Of a stretch of DNA of 64,000 bases, positions 15,996-25,452 are shown piece after piece. How positions within the stretch are numbered: the first letter of the stretch is position 1; each line of letters opens with the position of its first letter. Made by a program: the position numbers and the translations under genes. The notes below the pieces were generated by a model. It saw only the letters and a list, made by a program, of their open reading frames with translations. It did no database searches and was not told the DNA's origin. Origin of the DNA: Nocardia sp. alder85J (lineage in GTDB: Bacteria; Actinomycetota; Actinomycetes; Mycobacteriales; Mycobacteriaceae); contig NZ_JAIUCZ020000002.1 in assembly GCF_020176955.2 (NCBI RefSeq), forward strand, positions 372,001 through 436,000, in the 5' to 3' direction.

Positions 15996-16008
15996 CGGCG
16001 CGGTGGCG

Positions 16009-16686
16009 TCAGGCCTTGCCCAGTTCCTTCAGCGCCAGCTCGGCCACCAGGGTGGCCGAGGCCGGGTTCTGACCGGTGACCAGGCGCCGATCGGCGACCG
16101 CGTGCTCGGCGAAGTTCGGCGCCTGGCTGTGCCGGCCGCCGCGCTCGACGAGCTTGTCCTGCAACAGGAACGGCACGACCTCGGCGAGTCCGACCGCGGC
16201 CTCCTCGTCGTTGGTGAACGACGAAACCTGCTTGCCCGCCACCAGATAGGAGCCGTCACCGAGCCGGATGTTCACCAGCCCGGCCGGGCCGTGGCAGACC
16301 GCGGCGACCACGCCACCGTTCTCGTAGACGGCGGCCGCCAATTCCGCGAGTTCCTTCGACTCCGGGAAATCCCACATGGTGCCGTGGCCGCCCGCGAAGT
16401 AGATGATGTCGTAGTCCGTGGCCGTCAGCTGATCCGCGGTCGCGGTGGCGGCCAGCGCCCGCTGTGCCGCGGGATCCGCCAGGAATGCCGTCACGACCGC
16501 GTCATCGGGGTTCACGCCGTCCTGGGGCACCGGACCCCCGGCCACGGAGACATACGAGATCTCGTAGCCCGCGGAATCGAAAACCACTGCCGGATGCGCG
16601 ACTTCGGGAACGTAGAAGCCCGTCTTGCGTCCGGTGTTTCCCAATGTGTCGTGGCTGGTCAGTGCGAACAGGACCCTCTTGGTCAT
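16009..16686 (-). CDS. DJ-1/PfpI superfamily protein, Hsp31/glyoxalase-III-like (cluster copy 3)
   Basis: 225 aa. N-terminal strand KRVLFALTSHD, the Hsp31-type loop TGRKTGFYVPEVAHP with the conserved Glu, YISVAGGP-like segment, FAGGHGTMWDFP, the elbow AAVCHGPAGL with catalytic Cys-His, and LVTGQNPASATLVAEL at the end. This set fits the Hsp31-like group that converts methylglyoxal to lactate without glutathione, or acts as a deglycase/chaperone. ATG has GAGGAGAT upstream. It converges on the LysR gene. A GATCA-N6-TGATC dyad lies 63 bases upstream of the start. Confidence 0.88.
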   Translation of the reverse strand: MTKRVLFALTSHDTLGNTGRKTGFYVPEVAHPAVVFDSAGYEISYVSVAGGPVPQDGVNPDDAVVTAFLADPAAQRALAATATADQLTATDYDIIYFAGGHGTMWDFPESKELAELAAAVYENGGVVAAVCHGPAGLVNIRLGDGSYLVAGKQVSSFTNDEEAAVGLAEVVPFLLQDKLVERGGRHSQAPNFAEHAVADRRLVTGQNPASATLVAELALKELGKA

Positions 16687-16748
16687 CACGATCTCCTCGA
16701 ATGAATTGCGCCGGAACGGAACCGACGTTAGGCGACCGGACGAAGCGT

Positions 16749-16764
16749 GATCAAATAGCTGATC
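16749..16764. promoter_or_regulatory. GATCA-N6-TGATC dyad, candidate LysR operator
   Basis: Perfect 5-base arms around a 6-base AT-rich centre, 63 bases upstream of the third DJ-1 start, in a locally AT-rich stretch. Its place suggests control of that gene; the adjacent LysR protein is the obvious candidate binder but this is inferred. Confidence 0.4.
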
Positions 16765-16964
16765 GCATATTGGGCATAGTAGATTGAATAGGCCGTTTCG
16801 CCATGGCAATTCGACGTCGATGCGGTCCTCCGGTGTGACGGCCGCGCCGGGGGGCCGGTCACGTTCTCGGTGTGGTAGCGGGGTAGTGGCGGCTACCCGG
16901 GACGAGCACTGCCTGCCGTCGACCGGACGGCCGCCGCGCCGCGGCGATCGGCCCGAATTCGCGA

Positions 16965-17007
16965 CCCGGCTTGTTATGACAAACCTGCCCGGCTTGCGGT
17001 GACAAAC
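16965..17007. repeat. 20-bp imperfect direct repeat upstream of adnA
   Basis: CCCGGCTTG-N3-TGACAAAC occurs at 16965-16984 and again at 16988-17007. Only the three central bases differ. The 23-base period is about two helical turns, so two protein dimers could bind on one face. Each unit also holds a TTG/CAA half-dyad. The pair is about 150 bases before the adnA start. Confidence 0.6.
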
Positions 17008-17155
17008 ACCGGCTCGATCCGTTCACGAGTCATCGCCGGGCCGTCGTCTGCCCCGAATTCGCCGGGCCGCCCACCACCGATTCGGGCATCGAAATTCCAC
17101 GACGAGGTTGCCCGGAGGCTACCTGTCGGCAGCCTGTGTTGAAATCCTTCGCGTG

Positions 17156-20100
17156 ATGCGATCGGATTACTCGGTGCGTTTGGTGCGGCGCAACGAGACG
17201 GCACCCCACTCCCTGGAGTGGGGCGCTGACGTCCGGGCGCTGTTCGACGCGCCGGACACCGAGCCGGGGTGGCGACCCTGGCAGGTACTCGGCGCCCCCG
17301 GCACCGGCAAGACGGCGCTGCTGGTCGATCTGGCCGCCCACCGCATCGCGGGCGGGGCCGACCCGGAGTCGGTATTGCTGCTCACCCATTCCAAACAGGC
17401 CGCGCTGCGGGTCCGCACCGCCCTGACCCGGCAGTTGGGCGCGGTCCCCGGTGCGGTCCGTGAACCGCTGGTCCGCACCGTCCACTCCTATGCCTTCGCG
17501 ATCCTGCGCAGCCACGCCGCCGCACACGGCAATCCGCCGCCGCGCCTGCTGACCGGCACCGAACAGGACGTGGTGCTGCGCGAGATGCTGCGCGGCGAAC
17601 TCCAGGACATCGCCGCCGGCGCCGAGGAACTGTGGCCGCAACGCCTGCACCCCGCCCTGGGTACCACCGGCTTCGCCGAACAACTGCGCGACCTGATGCT
17701 GCGCACCACCGAACACGGCCTCGGTCCCGAAGACCTCGTCGCCCTCGGCCACCGCCACGACCGCCCGGAATGGACCGCCGCGGGCCGCTTCGCCGAACGC
17801 TACGAGCAGGCGATGCTGCTGCGCTGGTCGGTGGGTCTGGACGCCCCCGAGGCCAGCGCCCCCGCCCTGGACGCCGCCGAACTCGTCGGCGCCGCCCTCG
17901 ACGCCCTGATCCTCGACGCCGACCTGCTCACCGCCGAACGCGACCGCGTCCACTGCCTGCTCGTCGACGACGCCCAGCACCTGGACCCCCTCGCCGCCCA
18001 ACTGGTCCGCGCCGTCGGCCTCGGCCCCGCCACCACGGTCGTCGCCGGCGACCCGGACCAATCGGTCTTCACCTTCCGCGGCGCCGACTCCCGCTTCCTC
18101 CTGGACCTCGACACCCCACCGCACCGCCGCCTGGTCCTCCCCGACACCCGTCGCTGCGCCCCCGACGTGCGCGCCGCCGTCGCCCGCATCACCGCCCGCC
18201 TCCCCGGCGCCGGAATCCACCGCCTCGACCTCCGCACCCCGGCCGAAGCCGCCCCGGACTCCGCACCCCGACCCGTAAGCCCCACCGGGACAACACCACC
18301 GGACGGCGACACCGAGACTCCGGCCGAGGAGACAGACAGTTCCGCCGCGCCATCGTCCCGTCCGAGTGGAAATGTCGATGCGGCAACAGATCCGCCTTCC
18401 GGAGAAGTGCGGGTGCAGGTGCTCACCACACCCGCGAAGGAAGCGGCGCTGATCGCCGACCACCTGCGCCGCGCCCACCTGACCGACGGGGTGCCGTGGT
18501 CGCAGATGGCGGTCGTGGTGCGCTCGGTGCCACTGTCACTGGCTCCCCTCCGCCGTGCCTTGCTCGCCGCCGGGGTGCCGGTCCTGCAACCGAAACCGGA
18601 CGTCCCCCTGGCCCGCCGTCGCGGCGCGTCCTGGCTGCTGCTGACCCTCCGCGCCCTGCTCGCCGCCGAACACGCCGAACGCCACCCCGACCGTCCGCCG
18701 GCCTTCACCGAGGACGACGCCCTCGACCTGCTCTCCGGCCCTCTCGGCGGCGCCGACCAGATCAGCCTCCGCCGTCTCCGTCGCGGCATCCGCCGCACCC
18801 TCGTCGAACGCGGCAATCGCGGTCGCGGCGAACAGGATCCGCGCACCGCCGATCGCGCCGGCGACTGGGACGCGCCCGACCTGCTGGAACCGGGCACCGG
18901 CACGGACGAACCGGTTGGCGGTGTGGCCGAACCGGCCGATGGTGTGACTCCAGTGGCGGCCCCGGACCTCCCCGGCCACGCGGCCGCAACCGAACCGCGT
19001 CCGATCGCGGCCGAAGGTGCGGTGACCGACATCGCGTCCGGTCGGCCTGCGGGCACGGAGCAGATATCCGGTGCGGCACAGGATCGACCGGCGAGCGCGC
19101 CCTCGCGGGCTGGTGGTCCGATCGGCGCGTCGGCCGCCGGATCCGGTGGATCGGTGGACCGGGTGCCGACGACCGACGACCCGGCAGACACCGGTGCCGA
19201 TGTCGCTGCCGGAAGCGAGATTTCGGGGGACGAACGGCCCGGCGTCCGGGTGCCCGGCGCGCGGTCCGGGAGCCGCATCGACGACGATTTCGACCCCATG
19301 GCGGGGGATGACGATCTGCTCGCGGATGTGGATCGGTCGTCGGCGGAGGTGTTGCGGGATCTGATCGTCGGGGTGGGGGACGCCACGGTGCTGGATCGGC
19401 TCACCGATGTGGAGGCCGCGCCGTTGCGGCGGGTGCTGAAGGCGGTGCGGCGGGGGCGGCGGGTCCGGGAGCGGCGGGCCGGGCTCGAGGACGTGTTGTG
19501 GGCGGTGTGGACGGCGTCGCAGTTGGAGCGGCGCTGGGTGGGGCAGTCCGCGCGCGGTGGCGCGGTCGGCATGCAGGCCGACCGGGACCTGGACGCCGTG
19601 GTCGGGCTGTTCGACGCGGCGGCCGCCTATGTGGATCGACTGCCGCACGCGACCGTCGACGCTTTCGTGAATTATCTTCAGCAGCAGGAGATTCCGCAGG
19701 ATTCCGCGCCGCTGACCGATCCGCGTGACGCGGTCGCGATACTGAGCGCGCACGCCGCGGTGGGCCGCGAATGGGAGGTGGTCGCCGTTGCCGCTGTGCA
19801 GGAGGGGATCTGGCCCAATCTGCGGCCGCGCGGCACCCTGCTCGGTGTCGAGGATCTGGTGGATCTGCTGGCGGGAGTGGCCGCTTCCGGTGAGCGGGTC
19901 AGCCGGGCCGCGCCGATCCTGGCGGAGGAGCGGCGGCTGCTGCTGGTCGCGTGCAGCCGGGCCCGGCGTTCCCTGCTGGTGACGGCCGTCGAATCCGTCA
20001 CCGGTGACCGGGATCTCGTGCCCTCGCGATTCCTCGCCGAGCTCGACCCGGACGCGGGCCCGGGGGAGGCGGGCCGGGTACCGCCCCCGGTCGACCCGGG

Positions 20101-21109
20101 CCGGGCGCTGGTGTTGCAGGCGCTGATCGCCGAATTGCGCGGCGCGGCCTGCGATCCCGAGCAGATCCCGCAGCGCCGGTACCGGGCGGCGCAGCAACTG
20201 GCCCGGCTCGCCCGCGCGGGAGTGCGCAGCGCGCATCCGGATCACTGGTACGGCACCGCGGATCTCAGCTCACAGCTGCCGCTGTGGGGCGACGACGAGG
20301 GCCCGGTGTCGCTGTCCCCGTCCACGGTCGAGTTGTTGCAGACCTGCCCGCTGCGCTGGGCGCTGGAACGGCACGGCGGCGGCGACGCGGAGAATCCGCA
20401 TGCGGTCAAGGGCAACCTGGTGCACACCCTGGTGCAGGCCCTGGCCGGTCAGGTCACCGAGGCGCAGGTGAAGGCGGCGCTGGTGCGCGCCTGGAAGGCG
20501 GTGGACCCCACCTCCGGCGACACCGGCCCGCAGAGCTGGCACTCCCGGCTCGAGCTGCGCCGCACCGAATCCATGCTGGACACCTTCCTGGACTGGTTGC
20601 GCAACACCCGCCACGAACTCACCCTGATGGGCGTCGAGGTGCCGGTGGATCTGGTGCTGCCCGCGGCCGAACCCGGTCACCATCCGGTGCGGATTCGCGG
20701 CCGGGTCGACCGGGTCGAGCGAGATGCGCTGGGCCGCTTCGTGATCGTCGACGTCAAGACCGCCAAGACGCCGATCTCCCGGCAGGCCGCCGAGGAGCAC
20801 GCCCAGTTGGCCACCTATCAGGTCGCCGCCGCGGCGGGCGGTCTCGACGAGGGCCCCGGCGAGGCCGATCCCGGTGGCGCGCGCCTGGTCTACGTCGCGA
20901 AGCCGAGCAGTCGCGAGGGCGCCACCCAGCGCATGCAGCCGCCTCTGGACGCCGAGGCGCTCCAGCAGTGGCGCGCCACCATCCACGAGGCCGCCGCCGC
21001 CACTCGCGGGCCCAGCTATCTGGCCATGCGCAACGACGGCTGCCGGCACTGCCCCGTCGCCGGCAGTTGCCCGGTGCAGGACGCCGGCCGGCAGGTGACC
21101 GATTCGTGA
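17156..21109 (+). CDS. adnA: AdnA: helicase-nuclease subunit for DNA double-strand break resection
   Basis: About 1317 aa. UvrD-like motor: Walker A GAPGTGKT near residues 46-53, LLTHSKQAA, VDDAQHLD in place of DExx, GDPDQSVFTFRG, and ACSRARRSLLVT. C-terminal RecB-family nuclease: VDVKTAKT and HAQLATYQ, with Fe-S cysteines in LLQTCPLRW and CRHC-x5-C. AdnA pairs with AdnB in actinobacteria in the role of RecBCD. Mycobacterial AdnA is about 1050 aa; the extra length lies in two disordered Pro/Gly/Ala/Asp-rich inserts (about 18240-18410 and 18870-19310). The start may be GTG 17153 or TTG 17108. adnB overlaps its stop. Confidence 0.93.
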   Translation: MRSDYSVRLVRRNETAPHSLEWGADVRALFDAPDTEPGWRPWQVLGAPGTGKTALLVDLAAHRIAGGADPESVLLLTHSKQAALRVRTALTRQLGAVPGAVREPLVRTVHSYAFAILRSHAAAHGNPPPRLLTGTEQDVVLREMLRGELQDIAAGAEELWPQRLHPALGTTGFAEQLRDLMLRTTEHGLGPEDLVALGHRHDRPEWTAAGRFAERYEQAMLLRWSVGLDAPEASAPALDAAELVGAALDALILDADLLTAERDRVHCLLVDDAQHLDPLAAQLVRAVGLGPATTVVAGDPDQSVFTFRGADSRFLLDLDTPPHRRLVLPDTRRCAPDVRAAVARITARLPGAGIHRLDLRTPAEAAPDSAPRPVSPTGTTPPDGDTETPAEETDSSAAPSSRPSGNVDAATDPPSGEVRVQVLTTPAKEAALIADHLRRAHLTDGVPWSQMAVVVRSVPLSLAPLRRALLAAGVPVLQPKPDVPLARRRGASWLLLTLRALLAAEHAERHPDRPPAFTEDDALDLLSGPLGGADQISLRRLRRGIRRTLVERGNRGRGEQDPRTADRAGDWDAPDLLEPGTGTDEPVGGVAEPADGVTPVAAPDLPGHAAATEPRPIAAEGAVTDIASGRPAGTEQISGAAQDRPASAPSRAGGPIGASAAGSGGSVDRVPTTDDPADTGADVAAGSEISGDERPGVRVPGARSGSRIDDDFDPMAGDDDLLADVDRSSAEVLRDLIVGVGDATVLDRLTDVEAAPLRRVLKAVRRGRRVRERRAGLEDVLWAVWTASQLERRWVGQSARGGAVGMQADRDLDAVVGLFDAAAAYVDRLPHATVDAFVNYLQQQEIPQDSAPLTDPRDAVAILSAHAAVGREWEVVAVAAVQEGIWPNLRPRGTLLGVEDLVDLLAGVAASGERVSRAAPILAEERRLLLVACSRARRSLLVTAVESVTGDRDLVPSRFLAELDPDAGPGEAGRVPPPVDPGRALVLQALIAELRGAACDPEQIPQRRYRAAQQLARLARAGVRSAHPDHWYGTADLSSQLPLWGDDEGPVSLSPSTVELLQTCPLRWALERHGGGDAENPHAVKGNLVHTLVQALAGQVTEAQVKAALVRAWKAVDPTSGDTGPQSWHSRLELRRTESMLDTFLDWLRNTRHELTLMGVEVPVDLVLPAAEPGHHPVRIRGRVDRVERDALGRFVIVDVKTAKTPISRQAAEEHAQLATYQVAAAAGGLDEGPGEADPGGARLVYVAKPSSREGATQRMQPPLDAEALQQWRATIHEAAAATRGPSYLAMRNDGCRHCPVAGSCPVQDAGRQVTDS

Positions 21110-24100
21110 GCGAAGACGCGCAGCGAACCGGACACCACCGCACCACCCCCCGCCAACTGGCCGACGCCCTCGGCCTGCCGCCGCCGACCGACGAGCAGGC
21201 CGCCGTGATCGCGGCCCCGCCCGGCCCGACCCTGGTGGTGGCCGGCGCCGGCGCGGGCAAGACCGAGACGATGGCCGCCCGCGTGGTGTGGATGGTCGCG
21301 AACGGCTTCGTGGTGCCGGACCAGGTGCTCGGCCTCACCTTCACCCGGAAGGCCGCGCAGCAGTTGACCACTCGCATCCGCACCCGGCTGTCCCGGCTGG
21401 CCGGCGCGCCGCTGCTGCGCGAGATCGACCCCGGCGGGCGGCTGCGCGCCCTGCTGACCGGCTCCGAACCGGAGATCAGCACCTACCATTCCTACGCCGG
21501 ACGCCTGCTGTCCGAACACGGCCTGCTGATGCCGGTGGAACCGTCCTCGACCCTGCTCACCGAGACCCAGCTGTGGCAGCTGGCGCACCGGGTCGTCACC
21601 GCCTGGGACGGCGACCTGGACACCGACCGCACGCCGGTCTCGGTCACCGAGGCGGTCCTCGCGCTCTCCGGCCAGCTGGCCGAACACCTGGTGGAACCCG
21701 AACAGCTCGTCGAGGCCCACGCCGAGTTGGAGAAACTCATCCTCACCCTGCCCAAGGGCCCACGCCAGCGCGGCGGCCCCAGCAAGGAGCTGATGAGCAT
21801 CCTCGAGGCCCAGCACGAACGAGTCGCCCTGCTGCCCTTGGTGCGACGACTCGCCGAGGAGTTACGCCGGCGCGGCGCCCTGGACTTCAGCTCCCAGATG
21901 TCGCTGGCCGCCCGTCTCGCCGCCGAACACCACGAGGTCGGCCGAGCCGAACGCACCCGCTTCCGCCTGGTCCTCCTCGACGAATACCAGGACACCGGCC
22001 ACGCCCAGCGCATCCTCCTCGCCGCCCTGTTCGGCGACCCGGCCGCCGCCCGCGGCAGCGACCCCCCCGACCCCGGCCCGCCCGGAGACGCAGTCCCCGA
22101 GGGCCGGTGGCGGCTGGCGGTGACGGCCGTCGGTGACCCCATGCAGTCGATCTACGGCTGGCGCGGGGCCTCGGCGGCGAACCTGCCGCGTTTCGCGACC
22201 GACTTCCCCTATGCCCCCGGTGTTCCCGCGCCGATCCTGCCGCTGCTCACCAGCTGGCGGAATCCGCCGGAGGCGCTGGATCTGGCGAATCTGGTGGCGG
22301 ACCCGTTGCGCGACAGCGGTGTCGCGGTGGACGCGCTGCGGCCCCGGCCGGACGCCGCACCCGGCATCGTCGCCCTGGCGCTGACCGAAACCGTTGCGGA
22401 GGAACGGGACTGGCTGGCGGAACGGATAGCGGCCGAATGGGAGGCGCACGCCGACGCCGGTCTGCCGCCCCCCACCTCGGCGGTCCTGGTGCGCCGCAAC
22501 GCCGATGCCACCCCGCTGGCGGAAGCCCTGCGCGAGCGCGGATTACCGGTGGAGATCGTGGGTCTCGGCGGTCTGCTCGCCACCCCGGAGGTGGCCGATG
22601 TGGTGGCCACCCTGCGCCTGATCGCCGATCCGGGGTCCGGTGGCGCGGCCATGCGGGTCCTCACCGGCGCGCGCTGGCGGATCGGTGTCTCCGATCTGGC
22701 CGCGCTGGCCCGCCGGGCCCGGGAACTGTCCATCCTGAAACCCGCGGAACAGGTCACCACCATCGCGGACCCGGTGGCCCTGGCCGAGGCGTTGCGCGCG
22801 GTCGCCCCGGAACCCGCCGAGCAGGCGGGACTGGCCGATGCCATCGCCGATCCCGGTGCGCCGGACCAGTATTCGGAGGCCGGTCACGCGCGGATCGTGA
22901 CCCTGAGCCGCGAGCTGGCGGCCCTGCGTGAGCGCAGCGGCCAGTCACTGCCGGAGCTGGTCGCCGACGTGGAGCGCACCATCGGCGTCGGTGTGGAGAC
23001 CCAGGCCCGCCGCGCGGCCGCCGGTGGCGGTGCGGGCCGCGAACATCTCGACGCGTTCGCCGAGGTGGTCGCCGGATACTCCGCCGGCGACCATCGCGCC
23101 ACCCTGCCCGGCCTGCTGGCCTTCCTCACCGCCGCCGAGGAGGTCGAGAACGGTTTGGAGCCGGGCGAAGTCGAGGTCGCCCGGGACCGGGTCCAGGTGC
23201 TCACCGTGCACGCCGCCAAGGGCCTGGAATGGGAGGTGGTGGCGGTCCCGCACGTGGTGCGCGGCGTCTTCCCGTCCGGTACCGCCGCGGGCACCTGGCT
23301 GGGCGCGCTCGCCGAACTGCCGACCGCCCTGCGTGGCGACCGGCAACGCGATCCGGACGGTCCCGGCGACACCGCCGCGAGCGAGGGTGTGCCGGTCCTG
23401 GACCTGGAGAACCTGTACGACCGTGCCGATCTGCAACGGGCCCTGGACCAGCACAAGGACGCCCTGCACCGCCGCCGCATCGACGAGGAACGCCGCCTGT
23501 TCTACGTCGCCCTCACCAGAACCGAACGCGCCCTGTTCGTTTCGGCGCACCACTGGGCCGAGACCGGCGCGACCCCGAAGGGCCCCTCGGACTTCCTGCT
23601 GGAGCTGAAACACGCCACCGAGATCCCCGGCTCCCCGTCGGCCACCGCCGTCCGCGTCGACGCCTGGGCCGAACCCCCCGACGCGGACGCCGTCAACCCC
23701 TTCACCGACAACCCCACCAGCGCCTCCTGGCCCCGCGACCCTCTCGGCAAACGCCGCGCCGCAGTCGAATCCGGCGCCGCCCTGGTCCGCGCGGCCCTCG
23801 CCCAACCCGTGGACCCGGAACCGGCCCCACCCGCCCGGACACCGGCGTCCACCGGTCGCCACGAATCCGCCACCACCTCAGGGCAATTCGAGCGGGCAGC
23901 CGTTTCACAGCCCGGGTCGAGCGAGATACGCACGGTCCCGGGCTCGTCGGCCGTCTCCGCGCAATCCGGGCAGGGCGGGGCCGGGCCTGTCGAGGAGCGG
24001 TCGGCCGATGCCCCCGGACCGTCCGGGCACGGGAAGGCGGGTACCCCGACCCCGGACGTTCCAGCACCACTCGACCGCCCGCGACAACTCGATCTGTTCG

Positions 24101-24954
24101 CGGACCTGGAAGCCGGCACACTCGCGGACCCAGCGGATTTCGGTCCTCCGCCCGATCCGGAGCCGGCGGACCCGGCCGACGAGCGCTTCCCGGCCGACGC
24201 GCACTTCCTGGACGACATCGACGGCGATCCCGACGGCTGGGCCGCCGATGTCGACGCCCTGCTGGCCGAATTCCTCGCCGCCGAATCCGGCGAGACGGAA
24301 GTGGAACTCCCGGCCCAGCTCCCGGCCACCGCGCTGGTGGAGATGCGCGCCGACCCGGCGAAACTGGCTGCGCGCCTGCGCCGTCCGCTGCCGTTCCCGC
24401 CGAGTCCGTTCGCCCGCCGCGGCACCGCGTTCCACGCCTGGCTGCAACGGTGGTTCGGCGCGACCCAGCTACTGGATCTCGACGCCCTGCCCGGCGCCGC
24501 CGACGGTGACGACACCGACGCCGATCTGGTCCGCTTGCAGGAGGCGTTCCTGTCCTCGCCGTGGGCCGAACGCAATCCGGTCGAGGTCGAGATCGCCTTC
24601 GAGACCTCGATCGCGGGCACTCTGTTGCGCGGCCGGATGGATGCCGTCTTCGCCGAATCCGGCGGCCGCTGGCTGGTGGTGGACTGGAAGACCGGCAGCG
24701 AGCCCACCCGCGCCGAGGAGGCCGCCGTCGCGATGCAGCTGGCCGTCTACCGCCTGGCCTGGGCGCGCCTGATCGCGGCGCGCACCGGCGCGCCGGAGGC
24801 GGAATTGCTCACGCGTATCGGCGCGGCCTTCCACTATGTGCGTACCGGCCGCACCATCGCCCCCCGGCACCTGTCGGGTCCGGACGAACTCGCCCGTCTC
24901 GTCGAATCCGCCGCTCCGGCCTGGCATTCCGCGGCCGACGACGAATCCGAGTGA
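21106..24954 (+). CDS. adnB: AdnB: motor helicase-nuclease subunit for double-strand break resection
   Basis: 1282 aa. Intact SF1A motor: AGAGAGKTET at residues 46-55, [53 protein letters not shown] and YVALTRTERALF. C-terminal nuclease: VVDWKTGSEP and MQLAVYRLAW. The complete DEYQD box, unlike AdnA's, fits AdnB as the leading motor. GTG start overlaps the adnA stop (GTGA), so the subunits are translationally coupled. A disordered stretch of about 137 residues (23820-24230) sits between motor and nuclease and makes it longer than the mycobacterial protein (about 1100 aa). Confidence 0.94.
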   Translation: MSEDAQRTGHHRTTPRQLADALGLPPPTDEQAAVIAAPPGPTLVVAGAGAGKTETMAARVVWMVANGFVVPDQVLGLTFTRKAAQQLTTRIRTRLSRLAGAPLLREIDPGGRLRALLTGSEPEISTYHSYAGRLLSEHGLLMPVEPSSTLLTETQLWQLAHRVVTAWDGDLDTDRTPVSVTEAVLALSGQLAEHLVEPEQLVEAHAELEKLILTLPKGPRQRGGPSKELMSILEAQHERVALLPLVRRLAEELRRRGALDFSSQMSLAARLAAEHHEVGRAERTRFRLVLLDEYQDTGHAQRILLAALFGDPAAARGSDPPDPGPPGDAVPEGRWRLAVTAVGDPMQSIYGWRGASAANLPRFATDFPYAPGVPAPILPLLTSWRNPPEALDLANLVADPLRDSGVAVDALRPRPDAAPGIVALALTETVAEERDWLAERIAAEWEAHADAGLPPPTSAVLVRRNADATPLAEALRERGLPVEIVGLGGLLATPEVADVVATLRLIADPGSGGAAMRVLTGARWRIGVSDLAALARRARELSILKPAEQVTTIADPVALAEALRAVAPEPAEQAGLADAIADPGAPDQYSEAGHARIVTLSRELAALRERSGQSLPELVADVERTIGVGVETQARRAAAGGGAGREHLDAFAEVVAGYSAGDHRATLPGLLAFLTAAEEVENGLEPGEVEVARDRVQVLTVHAAKGLEWEVVAVPHVVRGVFPSGTAAGTWLGALAELPTALRGDRQRDPDGPGDTAASEGVPVLDLENLYDRADLQRALDQHKDALHRRRIDEERRLFYVALTRTERALFVSAHHWAETGATPKGPSDFLLELKHATEIPGSPSATAVRVDAWAEPPDADAVNPFTDNPTSASWPRDPLGKRRAAVESGAALVRAALAQPVDPEPAPPARTPASTGRHESATTSGQFERAAVSQPGSSEIRTVPGSSAVSAQSGQGGAGPVEERSADAPGPSGHGKAGTPTPDVPAPLDRPRQLDLFADLEAGTLADPADFGPPPDPEPADPADERFPADAHFLDDIDGDPDGWAADVDALLAEFLAAESGETEVELPAQLPATALVEMRADPAKLAARLRRPLPFPPSPFARRGTAFHAWLQRWFGATQLLDLDALPGAADGDDTDADLVRLQEAFLSSPWAERNPVEVEIAFETSIAGTLLRGRMDAVFAESGGRWLVVDWKTGSEPTRAEEAAVAMQLAVYRLAWARLIAARTGAPEAELLTRIGAAFHYVRTGRTIAPRHLSGPDELARLVESAAPAWHSAADDESE

Positions 24955-24967
24955 GCCGCAGCAGGGT

Positions 24968-25381
24968 TCAGAACCCCTGGAAGACGCCCTCGTCGTCGGC
25001 GGCGTCCGCGATGTCGTCCCACGCGCGGGTACCCGCGGTCACCGCGTTCTCCACCGACCACAGCTGCGAGGCCACCACGCGCAGCCCCTCCTGATCCGGG
25101 GTGCCGGGCCGGTAGATCACCAGCAGCGGCACATCGGGGGCGGTGACCGCCGTCTTGTCGGCGACGATCAGCAGATCGCCGAGGGGCCCGGCGGGCGCCT
25201 GCTCGACGACCTGTGCGGCGGTGAGATCCGTGTACGCGGGGTCGTCCACGATGTGGGTGTTCGCGCGGGCGCCGGTCGCGGCGGGGGTGGTGACCACCGC
25301 CAGCAGCGCTTGCCACGCCGTCTCGTCGGAGAAATCAGTGCGAACCAACAGCGGGGAATCCACCTGCGGCAGAACCTTCAT
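24968..25381 (-). CDS. Small conserved actinobacterial protein (DUF6924-like)
   Basis: 137 aa, soluble and acidic, no signal peptide or catalytic motif. The N-terminus (LPQVDSPLLVRTDFSDETAW) and the middle strand LLIVADKTAV resemble a family I remember as DUF6924, found widely in Nocardia and Streptomyces without a known role. GGGAGG lies 8 bases upstream of the ATG. It converges on adnB with 13 bases between stops. The DoxX gene lies just upstream on the same strand. Confidence 0.6.
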   Translation of the reverse strand: MKVLPQVDSPLLVRTDFSDETAWQALLAVVTTPAATGARANTHIVDDPAYTDLTAAQVVEQAPAGPLGDLLIVADKTAVTAPDVPLLVIYRPGTPDQEGLRVVASQLWSVENAVTAGTRAWDDIADAADDEGVFQGF

Positions 25382-25452
25382 CGACCAGCCTCCCTGTTAT
25401 TCAGGCCGAGACACTACGGCGTTGCCTGCCACCTCGCAACGAAAGTCGGCCG

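Noticed and set aside
17008..17155. SOS (LexA) box or ClpR-type promoter at adnA
   Set aside because: No TCGAAC-N4-GTTCGA site and no clear TTGTCRGTG-N8-TANNNT match were found.
20284..21105. Upstream extension of AdnB
   Set aside because: It overlaps adnA in another frame; the GTGA overlap at 21106 gives a natural coupled start.
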